Positions 58,077 through 64,000 of a stretch of DNA of 64,000 nt are shown piece by piece. Origin of the DNA: Stakelama sediminis (GTDB lineage: Bacteria > Pseudomonadota > Alphaproteobacteria > Sphingomonadales > Sphingomonadaceae); NCBI RefSeq assembly GCF_014199335.1, contig NZ_JACIJI010000001.1, forward strand, positions 124,001 to 188,000, given 5' to 3'. The notes under the pieces were generated by a model. The model did no database searches. It saw nothing but the letters and a program-made list of their open reading frames with translations, and had not been told where the DNA came from. Every line of letters starts with the position of its first letter. Position 1 is the stretch's first letter. A program made the translations under genes and the position numbers.

Positions 58077-58505
58077 ATGCAATTGCAAAGCGGCATTCAA
58101 ACTGCCCTGCCCCATCGCCAGCCGGACCGGCTCGCCACCCGGATATTGCTCTATGCAATCCGCCGGATCGGTGGCGGTGGCCTGCACGAAGCCGGTGCGG
58201 CGAACGCATTCTTCAATCTGTTCGGCAAGGGGTTTCAGCAGCCGCTGACGCTGTTGCGCGCATTGATGGCAGACATGTCGCGCCTCTCTGCACGACCGAT
58301 TACGCTCGCACCGTGTTGCTGCCCGCGCATGACCGCCGACGAACGGATGCTGATCGACCTGCTGGCGCGTGTCTGCACCCGCCCCGCGAGTGCGGCCCTT
58401 CTGCTGGACGATCTGCTCGCCGCACCGCGCAGCGGTGCCGTCCTGCCCACGGCTCATCTCCTCGCCGCTGCCTTCGCCGATGGCGGCCACCCGCTGGAGG
58501 ATTAG
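58077..58505 (+). CDS. Conserved alphaproteobacterial protein with a CCCPRM motif
   Basis: This 142-residue protein is predicted soluble and helical. A CCCPRMTADERMLIDLLARV motif lies near residues 80-100, whose three adjacent Cys could bind metal or a cluster. From memory it resembles a sphingomonad family listed as DUF6628, but I cannot confirm this. GGGAG lies seven bases upstream of the ATG. Its stop overlaps the convergent permease gene by four bases. Confidence 0.6.
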   Translation: MQLQSGIQTALPHRQPDRLATRILLYAIRRIGGGGLHEAGAANAFFNLFGKGFQQPLTLLRALMADMSRLSARPITLAPCCCPRMTADERMLIDLLARVCTRPASAALLLDDLLAAPRSGAVLPTAHLLAAAFADGGHPLED

Positions 58506-59842
58506 GCTTCTCCGTCGTCGCGGACGTCGCCCGGTCCTTCGATCCCGGCGCTGCCGATCGACCGGTCGACCAGCCCGCTTTTCAGCATCCAGGCGTAAAG
58601 AAACACTCCGGGCAGCGCGATCACCGTCGTCAGGATGTAGAAATTGACATAGCCCATCGCTTCGATCAGCGCGCCTGCGGTGGTGCCGGTAATTAACCGC
58701 CCAACGATCGCGGCGCCAGCCGAAATCAAGGCATATTGCGACGCGGTGAATCGCAAGTCGCACAGTGCCGAGAAATAAGCGACGACGACAACGCCACCGA
58801 AGCCACTGGCGAAATTCTCGAACCCGATTGCGCCCGCCATGCCGATATTGGAATGCCCTGCCGCAGCCAGTCCTGCAAAACTGAGGTTCGAAACCGCCAT
58901 CAGGATCAGCGCAAACAACACAGACCGCTTCATCCCCATCTTTTCGTAGAGGATCCCACCGACAAAAATGCCGATCAGATAGGCCCAGAAGCCCAGCCCG
59001 ACATCGTAAAAAGCAATTTCGTCATTGGTGAAGCCGAGATCGTCGAACAACAGCCGGAACGTCAGATTGGCCAGCGTATCGCCGATTTTGTGGATCAGGA
59101 TGAAGATCAGCACGATGATCGCGCCTTCGCGGCTGAAGAACTGAACGATCGGTTCCCATACGGTACGCGCTATGGCGTCGAACCCCTTGCGCTCGACCGG
59201 ATCACGGTGCCGTGGCGGCTCACCCAGCAACAGGCCCGTCGCGATGGCCGGCAGCGCCAGCAGGGCGCAAACCAGATAAGCCGCCTGCCAGCCCGACCGT
59301 TCCGCCACGACCAGCGCCAGCGCGCCTGCCCCCGCAGAACCTATACGCCAGCCATATTGCGACATTCCCGATCCGACACCCAGCTGACGCGGCTCCAGTA
59401 TCTCAATGCGATAGGCGTCGATGACGATGTCGAACGTGGAACTTGCGAATGCCACCAGAATAGCGGCCACTGCGGTCGCACCAATATCGCTTGTCGGCCG
59501 TTGAATCGCCAGATTCACGACAGCCGCCATCACCAGAATCCCGGTCACGATCAGCCAAGATACGCGCTGCCCCAATCGACCCAGCAGCGGAATATGGACC
59601 CCGTCGACAATCCACGCCCAAAGCCATTTGAAGCTATAGACAAGGAACGCCAGACTGAATGCCGTGATCGTCGATTTCTTAATGCCGTCCTGCGCCAGCC
59701 GCGTGGTCAGCGTTGCCGCAATCATCGCAAAGGGAAAGCCGGAGGAAATGCCCAGCGCCAGCGCCGCCAGCGGAGCTTTTTCCAGATAAGGGGCAACCGC
59801 GATTGCCCATCCCCGCTCCGACTGCCCTTTGGCTTCATCCAT
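58502..59842 (-). CDS. AmpG-type MFS permease
   Basis: This 446-residue permease has 12 to 14 hydrophobic helices. The start LALGISSGFPFAMIAATLTT, the LVYSFKWLWAWIVDGVHIPL loop and the FDIVIDAYRIEIL helix are those of AmpG, which imports muropeptides for cell-wall recycling and beta-lactamase signalling. No ampR or beta-lactamase gene is next to it. I choose the ATG at 59842 (MDEAKGQS), with GGGGAGC upstream, over two in-frame TTG codons. Confidence 0.85.
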   Translation of the reverse strand: MDEAKGQSERGWAIAVAPYLEKAPLAALALGISSGFPFAMIAATLTTRLAQDGIKKSTITAFSLAFLVYSFKWLWAWIVDGVHIPLLGRLGQRVSWLIVTGILVMAAVVNLAIQRPTSDIGATAVAAILVAFASSTFDIVIDAYRIEILEPRQLGVGSGMSQYGWRIGSAGAGALALVVAERSGWQAAYLVCALLALPAIATGLLLGEPPRHRDPVERKGFDAIARTVWEPIVQFFSREGAIIVLIFILIHKIGDTLANLTFRLLFDDLGFTNDEIAFYDVGLGFWAYLIGIFVGGILYEKMGMKRSVLFALILMAVSNLSFAGLAAAGHSNIGMAGAIGFENFASGFGGVVVVAYFSALCDLRFTASQYALISAGAAIVGRLITGTTAGALIEAMGYVNFYILTTVIALPGVFLYAWMLKSGLVDRSIGSAGIEGPGDVRDDGEA

Positions 59843-59939
59843 CAACAACGCTCCCCGGTCCGCTTTTCCGGCGCAACCCTAACGACAATCGACGGAATTC
59901 CCAGCCCTGTTTACCGTCACGCGCGGTGCGGCGTGCGGT

Positions 59940-60371
59940 TCAGGCGGTTTCCAGAAACAGGCTGAAATTATTCGGCAGCTTGCCCAGCTTGTTACCGGCC
60001 ATGACCCGGTCGATAGCATCGATCGCCGCGCGCAGATCGCGATGGGAATAGGGCTTGGCCAGGCATCCCGCGGCAACTTCGCGCGCTTCGGTCGGACAGG
60101 CGCCGGTGACGAACAACGCCGGTATGCTTCGTGCATGGGCAGTGCGCGCCACGTCGATCCCGCTGCCATCGGCCAGATTCACATCGACCAGCACCAGATC
60201 GATCTCGATGCCTTCGCCGATGGTGGCGACAGCATCGGCCACACGGTCCACCGTCCGCACAATCTCGAACCCGGCATCGCCCAGCATATGCTCCGTGTCG
60301 AACGCGACGAGCGGTTCGTCCTCGACAATCAGAATCTTTTTGATTTTTCTCTTCTTTTTGCTGAACAGCAT
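59940..60371 (-). CDS. Single-domain response regulator
   Basis: This 143-residue protein is a receiver with no output domain. The acidic pair is in LIVEDEPLVAFD, the phospho-acceptor Asp in LVLVDVNLADGSG and the Lys in CLAKPYSHRDL. The segment ALFVTGACP resembles the F-x-T-G region of the FAT-GUY single-domain regulators (SdrG in Sphingomonas) that tune the general stress response. The N-terminus is strongly basic (KKKRKIKK). A candidate sigma-EcfG promoter lies just upstream. Confidence 0.88.
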   Translation of the reverse strand: MLFSKKKRKIKKILIVEDEPLVAFDTEHMLGDAGFEIVRTVDRVADAVATIGEGIEIDLVLVDVNLADGSGIDVARTAHARSIPALFVTGACPTEAREVAAGCLAKPYSHRDLRAAIDAIDRVMAGNKLGKLPNNFSLFLETA

Positions 60372-60422
60372 GACACCCGCTAACCCTGAACCCGAACGGC
60401 CTGCGACCGCCCTGTACCATCC

Positions 60423-60448
60423 AACGCCATATCGCGCCGTTCGTTTCC
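60423..60448 (-). promoter_or_regulatory. Candidate sigma-EcfG-type promoter, weak match
   Basis: On the minus strand GGAAAC is followed by CGTT after 16 bases (counting from the C). The consensus GGAAC-N16/17-CGTT is matched with one change in the -35 part. It lies about 52 bp upstream of the single-domain regulator. Confidence 0.4.
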
Positions 60449-60496
60449 TGCAGCAAAGTTTTTGCTCTCGCCGCTAAAACAACTATCACCGCGCGC

Positions 60497-61462
60497 GTGA
60501 CTCAGTCTTCATCCAGCAAAGCGCAGCGCATTGCCAAGCTGCTTGCCCGCGCCGGTATCGCCTCGCGCCGCGAAATCGAGCGCATGATCGCCGATGGCCG
60601 TATCGCCATAGACGGCAAGGTGCTCGATACGCCCGCCACGCTGATCACATCGCTGCGTGGTGTGACGGTCGATGGAAACCCGGTGGAGGCACCTGCACCC
60701 GCCCGCCTGTTCCTGTTTCACAAGCCTGCAGGCGTGCTTGTGACCGAACGCGATCCGAAAGGCCGTCCGACTATTTACGATCGCCTGCCCAGGGGATTGC
60801 CGCGACTGGTGCCGGTCGGGCGCCTTGACCTCAATACCGAGGGACTGTTGTTGCTGACCACCGATGGCGGGCTGAAGCGTCAGCTTGAACTGCCCGCCAG
60901 TCAGGTCGAACGTGTGTATCGCGCCCGTGCCTTCGGCAAGGTCAGTCAGGATCAGTTGGAGGAACTGATCGACGGTGTCGAAATCGACGGCGTGCGCTAT
61001 GGCCGGATCGACGCCAATCTGGAACGCCGCACCGGTGCCAATGTCTGGATCGAGATGCGGTTGAGCGAGGGCAAGAACCGCGAAGTCCGCCGGGTGCTCG
61101 AACATCTGGGGCTAAAGGTTTCGCGGCTGATCCGGCTAGCCTATGGCCCGTTCGTGCTGGGCGATCTGGAACCCGGTCAGGTCGCGGAAATCCGCCGCCA
61201 TGACATTGTCGCCTTTCGCAAGACGCTCGACCTGCCGTCCGATCGCCGCATGAGCACGCCGATCGTCGGCACGCTTGTCACCGAAACAGCGAAGGACACG
61301 CCGCCCAGACCCGAGCGCCCGAACCGGGCCGCCGCGTTCAAGGCGCGTCAGCGGGCCAGTGGCAAGCCAACCGATAGCAAAGGGCCGACGCCGCGCACGC
61401 GCGCTGCGCGACCTGCCCGCCCCGTCCCGAAACCGCGCCGCCCACGAAAGCCCAAAGCGTGA
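60497..61462 (+). CDS. RsuA/RluB-type pseudouridine synthase
   Basis: This 321-residue enzyme has an N-terminal S4 RNA-binding domain (RIAKLLARAGIASRREIERM) and a catalytic domain with the Asp in PVGRLDLNTEGLLLLTTDG. It isomerises a specific uridine in rRNA; RluB is the best guess. The C-terminal 70 residues are rich in Arg, Pro and Lys and are probably disordered, which may help RNA binding. The GTG start and the GTGA overlap with rsmD support the frame. Confidence 0.88.
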   Translation: MTQSSSSKAQRIAKLLARAGIASRREIERMIADGRIAIDGKVLDTPATLITSLRGVTVDGNPVEAPAPARLFLFHKPAGVLVTERDPKGRPTIYDRLPRGLPRLVPVGRLDLNTEGLLLLTTDGGLKRQLELPASQVERVYRARAFGKVSQDQLEELIDGVEIDGVRYGRIDANLERRTGANVWIEMRLSEGKNREVRRVLEHLGLKVSRLIRLAYGPFVLGDLEPGQVAEIRRHDIVAFRKTLDLPSDRRMSTPIVGTLVTETAKDTPPRPERPNRAAAFKARQRASGKPTDSKGPTPRTRAARPARPVPKPRRPRKPKA

Positions 61463-62001
61463 GGATCATCGCCGGGCAATGGCGCGGCCGCCCGCTCGCG
61501 GCACCAAAGGGCAGCGCCACGCGCCCTACCGCAGACCGTACCCGCGAGGCGCTGTTTTCGATGCTCGCCAGCCGGGTCGGCGATTTCGACGGTCTGGCGG
61601 TCGGTGATCTGTTCGCCGGGTCCGGTGCGCTGGGGCTGGAGGCGCTGTCTCGCGGTGCCGCCCATTGCCTGTTCGTCGAACAGGATCGCAATGCAATCGC
61701 CGCCCTGCGCGACAATATCGACCGGCTGGGTGCAGGCGGTGCGGAGGTACGCGCGCACTCCGTCCTCGCGCTTGGCCCCGCGCCGAAGCCGCTCGACATC
61801 CTGTTGCTCGATCCGCCCTATGGCACCGGTGCAGGCGCAGTGGCTCTGGACAAGCTCGGACGGCTGGGCTGGGTCGCACCGCATAGCTGGATCAGCATCG
61901 AAACCGCACGCAACGAACCCGTGCAGGTGAAGGGGTTCACGATCGACTCAGAGCGCAATCATGGCAAAGCGAAGCTGACGCTATTACGTCCCGACGCTTA
62001 A
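61459..62001 (+). CDS. rsmD: 16S rRNA (guanine(966)-N(2))-methyltransferase
   Basis: This 180-residue SAM-dependent enzyme methylates G966 of 16S rRNA. It starts MRIIAGQWRGRPLAAPKG and contains the RPTADRTREALFSML helix, the SAM motif GDLFAGSGALGLEALSRGA and the catalytic LLLDPPYGTG. The GTG start overlaps the pseudouridine-synthase stop by four bases. Both act on rRNA. Confidence 0.95.
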   Translation: MRIIAGQWRGRPLAAPKGSATRPTADRTREALFSMLASRVGDFDGLAVGDLFAGSGALGLEALSRGAAHCLFVEQDRNAIAALRDNIDRLGAGGAEVRAHSVLALGPAPKPLDILLLDPPYGTGAGAVALDKLGRLGWVAPHSWISIETARNEPVQVKGFTIDSERNHGKAKLTLLRPDA

Positions 62002-62093
62002 ATCCGGCACTGTGGCGTAATTTCGTTGTCCCGTTCATCGTCGCGTAAGCCATAATGTGATGCATGGGTATATTGGTTCTGTCGGAGAGTGCC

Positions 62094-62303
62094 ATGCCCG
62101 AATCGCCCTGGAAACGTATTGTTGCAGCCGGTGCCCTTGCTCTGGCGGCAGGCTGGCTTGCCGCCTATCACAACCCCACCGACCGCATAGAACATCATGT
62201 CGACAGCGATTTTGCGCGAGCCGAACAAATCGCGATGCGCGCCTCCAGCGCGTTGCAGAACCGCACACCGACGCCCCCCGCCCTTCGTCGAATGCACGCC
62301 TGA
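62094..62303 (+). CDS. Small protein with one membrane segment, unknown function
   Basis: This 69-residue frame has a hydrophobic stretch (IVAAGALALAAGWLAAY) and then a polar tail. GGAGAG lies a few bases before the ATG at 62094, so I prefer it over the ATG at 62064. It may be a signal-anchored membrane protein. I do not recognise a family. A GC-rich hairpin with a T-run follows at 62313. Confidence 0.5.
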   Translation: MPESPWKRIVAAGALALAAGWLAAYHNPTDRIEHHVDSDFARAEQIAMRASSALQNRTPTPPALRRMHA

Positions 62304-62312
62304 TTTCCGATC

Positions 62313-62341
62313 GGGGGGGGCTGACGCCCGCCCCTCTTTTT
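62313..62341 (+). terminator. Intrinsic terminator after the small membrane protein
   Basis: A G-run pairs with CCCGCCCC across CTGACG, followed by TCTTTTTG. It lies about ten bases after the stop and 15 bases before the hydroxylase start. Confidence 0.65.
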
Positions 62342-62355
62342 GTCAAAAGGGCGGC

Positions 62356-63027
62356 ATGACCAGCACTGCCATCGACAGTATGCCGAATTTAGGTTCCGAC
62401 TATCCGGCCGAGCCCGTTATTGAACGTATTATGGCCCGGCCGGATGTGCAGAAAACACCCAGCCCGAAACTGACTCTGTTCACCTGCAAGCGCTTCCTCG
62501 ACCCAGATTTTTGCGCGGCGATCATGCAGCGGATCGATGCAGAACGTCGCCCCTCGACCGTCAGCGATTTCAACGGCGACCATTATTTCCGGACAAGCGA
62601 AACCTGCGACCTGAACGGAGAAGACCCGGTCGTCGCCGAACTGAACCGGCGGATCATCGCCTTTACCGGTCTCGATCCCGCGCATGGTGAACCCGTTCAG
62701 GGGCAGCGGTACGCCGTGGGGCAGGAGTTCAAGGCGCACACCGACTATTTCGAACCGTCAGGTGTCGATTATGACAAATATTGCAGCGTCGCCGGACAAC
62801 GCACCTGGACGGTCATGCTCTACCTCAACGAACCCGAAGCAGGCGGAGCCACCCGGTTCAGGGCGATCGACAAGATCGTCAAGCCGGAGACAGGAAAGCT
62901 GCTCGCCTGGAACAATCTGCGTCCTGACGGCAGCCCTAACCCTTCCACGCTGCATCACGCGATGAAGGTACGCGGCGGCACCAAATATGTCGTCACCAAA
63001 TGGTTTCGCGAACGTCCCTGGGGGTAA
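62356..63027 (+). CDS. Prolyl 4-hydroxylase-like Fe(II)/2-oxoglutarate oxygenase
   Basis: This 223-residue protein has the 2OG-Fe(II) core: HxD in FKAHTDYFEPS (about residue 127), the distal His in STLHHAMKV (about 200) and the 2OG-binding Lys/Arg in GTKYVVTKWFRERPWG at the end. Bacterial relatives hydroxylate proline in target proteins such as EF-Tu. The ATG at 62356 follows the terminator of the upstream gene; an earlier in-frame start lies inside that gene. Confidence 0.85.
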   Translation: MTSTAIDSMPNLGSDYPAEPVIERIMARPDVQKTPSPKLTLFTCKRFLDPDFCAAIMQRIDAERRPSTVSDFNGDHYFRTSETCDLNGEDPVVAELNRRIIAFTGLDPAHGEPVQGQRYAVGQEFKAHTDYFEPSGVDYDKYCSVAGQRTWTVMLYLNEPEAGGATRFRAIDKIVKPETGKLLAWNNLRPDGSPNPSTLHHAMKVRGGTKYVVTKWFRERPWG

Positions 63028-63029
63028 GC

Positions 63030-63140
63030 GGCGGAGGCCGCAAGGCTGAAGTATCGCCGTGAGGAACGGAGCGACGCAGCAGTCCAGCTTTCATAATGGC
63101 GCTGGATTGCTTCGCTACGCTCGCAAGGGCGATGGATAAT
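63030..63140. repeat. Interspersed repeat, family 2
   Basis: This gap after the hydroxylase contains TGGATTGC followed by CTACGCTCGCAAGGGCGA, related to the element at 9188-9295. No gene is visible in it. Confidence 0.5.
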
Positions 63141-63212
63141 ACGCCATGGATGGACTCCTAGGGTGCCACAATGGACCATCATCACCGAATGACGTTCAAC
63201 GGTTCGCCCATC

Positions 63213-63249
63213 AAAAAAGGCCCGCCGGAATATCCGACGGGCCTTTTTT
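63213..63249. terminator. Bidirectional intrinsic terminator
   Basis: AAAAAAGGCCCG is paired with CGGGCCTTTTTT around a 13-base loop. It lies downstream of tRNA-Val on the minus strand and downstream of the hydroxylase on the plus strand, so it can end both. Confidence 0.9.
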
Positions 63250-63251
63250 GA

Positions 63252-63326
63252 TGGTGGGCGCGGCTGGGATTGAACCAGCGACCCCTGCGGTGTGAACACA
63301 GTGCTCTACCACTGAGCTACGCGCCC
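63252..63326 (-). tRNA. tRNA-Val (anticodon CAC)
   Basis: On the minus strand a standard tRNA folds with a 7-bp acceptor stem GGGCGCG/CGCGCCC and an encoded CCA end. The anticodon stem CTGTG/CGCAG (one G-U) holds the loop TTCACAC with anticodon CAC. The T-loop is GGTTCAATCC. It decodes GTG. Confidence 0.95.
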
Positions 63327-63402
63327 GAGACCTTCACAAAACCGGAAGGGACGCGAGCCTTTAGTAAAGCCCGCGCCCCTTGTCCAGTTCCGAAAACGGA
63401 TC

Positions 63403-63675
63403 TTAGTTGACCGCGTCTTTCAGGCCCTTGCCGGCCTTGAACTTCGGCTGGGTCGACGCCTTGATGGTCATCGGTTCGCCGGTGCGCGGGTTGCGGCCGG
63501 TGGAGGCCTTGCGCTTGCTGACGGAGAAGGTGCCGAAGCCGACCAGACGCACTTCGTCGCCCTTCTTCAGCGCGCCGCTGATGGTTTCGAAAACGGCTTC
63601 AACGGCCTTGCCGGCATCGCCCTTGCTCAGCCCGGAATGGTCGGCAACCTGTCCGATCAGTTCTTGTTTATTCAT
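63403..63675 (-). CDS. hupB: DNA-binding protein HU
   Basis: This 90-residue histone-like protein bends and compacts DNA. It starts MNKQELIGQVADHSGLSKGD and contains the family signature VRLVGFGTFSVSKRKASTGRNPRTGE, with the Pro-tipped arm. It lies downstream of lon on the same strand, the usual lon-hup order in proteobacteria. tRNA-Val follows on the same strand. Confidence 0.97.
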   Translation of the reverse strand: MNKQELIGQVADHSGLSKGDAGKAVEAVFETISGALKKGDEVRLVGFGTFSVSKRKASTGRNPRTGEPMTIKASTQPKFKAGKGLKDAVN

Positions 63676-63784
63676 CTTTCTGGGAACCCCCTGTCTTGTG
63701 GTTGGAAGTCAGTTCGTAATCTTTTGCGGCGTTCAGACCGAACGCGTAATAAGCCGCGTCCTACCCCAGCATGTCAAAGCAAAA

Positions 63785-63810
63785 CAGGGGTTTTTGGTCG
63801 AAAAACTGCA
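63785..63810 (-). terminator. A/T-rich hairpin between lon and hupB
   Basis: GTTTTT and AAAAAC flank a five-base loop in the 146-bp gap, close to the lon stop. It could end part of the lon transcription or form part of the hupB promoter. Support is weak. Confidence 0.3.
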
Positions 63811-63821
63811 AAAATATCCTC

Positions 63822-64000
63822 TTAATGCGGCAGACTGCCGCTTGCGGGCCCTGAACCGGGCTGCGGCTGGGCAGCCAGTTCGTCCGCATCGGTCCAGTCG
63901 ATGGGCGTCAGCGACTCGGCCAGTGCGAGTCGCAGCACATCGTCGACATGCCCCACCGGCACGATTTCAAGTCCCTCGCGGATATTCTGCGGGATTTCGG
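63822..64000 (-). CDS. lon: ATP-dependent Lon protease, 3' end (partial)
   Basis: The window ends inside this minus-strand frame. The last 58 residues read EIPQNIREGLEIVPVGHVDD and then VLRLALAESLTPIDWTDADE, which match the end of Lon's protease domain. A Pro/Gly/Ser-rich tail of about 20 residues ends the protein. The catalytic Ser-Lys dyad, the ATPase and the N-terminal domain lie outside the window. The hup gene follows, as expected. Confidence 0.92.
   Translation of the reverse strand, partial: EIPQNIREGLEIVPVGHVDDVLRLALAESLTPIDWTDADELAAQPQPGSGPASGSLPH

Overview
This 64 kb window is chromosomal DNA from a high-GC alphaproteobacterium, most likely a member of the Sphingomonadaceae. I base this on product content, gene order (trpF-trpB-trpA-accD-folC, gatCAB, clpP/clpX, yidC-engB), a sphingomonad-style TonB-dependent receptor, short inverted-pair repeats of the kind common in Sphingomonas genomes, and many small alphaproteobacterial families. 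It holds about 70 protein genes, two tRNAs, and no prophage, insertion sequence or CRISPR array. Almost everything is core metabolism and housekeeping. No intergenic gap exceeds about 240 bp.

Layout. 1-8.5 kb: the end of yidC, engB, a PhyH-family oxygenase, clpX, clpP, a polytopic membrane protein, a GT2 glycosyltransferase, trigger factor with a very long Lys/Ala/Pro tail, tRNA-Leu(UAG) and a proline-rich small protein. 8.5-12.7 kb: copper/cytochrome oxidase biogenesis (Sco, CtaG) with an ArsR regulator and a divergent desaturase, then a secreted cyclophilin and a GFA protein. 12.7-18.6 kb: gatB, gatA, gatC, a DUF3089 hydrolase, a DUF4168 protein and ruvX. 18.6-22.5 kb: a Sel1-SPOR protein divergent from an operon of an orphan ParA ATPase, a putative ribbon-helix-helix protein and a TPR-SPOR lipoprotein. 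22.5-33.8 kb: pyrimidine genes (a degenerate dihydroorotase homologue plus pyrB), serB, miaA, branched-chain amino-acid genes (ilvB, ilvN, ilvC, leuA with a leucine-coding leader), yceI, a TMEM175-type protein and a thioredoxin-like protein. 33.8-39.4 kb: a TPR/TonB-C periplasmic protein, folE and a TonB-dependent receptor. 39.5-45 kb: an SDR / phosphotransferase / acyl-CoA dehydrogenase operon, a tandem-TetR regulator and a GST. 45-51 kb: an EF-hand protein, a two-component system, an EEP-fold protein and a large patatin-like protein. 51-58 kb: lapA, pyrF, trpF, trpB, two inserted small genes, trpA, accD and folC. 58-64 kb: AmpG-type permease, single-domain response regulator, pseudouridine synthase, rsmD, a 2OG hydroxylase, tRNA-Val(CAC), hupB and the 3' end of lon.

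The strongest non-routine signals are: (1) the orphan ParA / RHH / SPOR-lipoprotein operon facing a second SPOR gene across CtrA-like half-sites; (2) a probable leucine attenuator ahead of leuA, whose leader peptide uses rare CTA codons; (3) a perfect 11-bp hairpin that contains the yceI ribosome-binding site and also resembles an intrinsic terminator; (4) a dihydroorotase homologue lacking its metal ligands, translationally coupled to pyrB; (5) an SDR-kinase-ACAD operon resembling the core of 4-hydroxyacyl-CoA catabolism; (6) a regulator made of two TetR units; and (7) candidate sigma-EcfG general-stress promoters ahead of a 49-residue membrane protein and a single-domain response regulator. 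All functions are inferred from sequence alone, without database searches.
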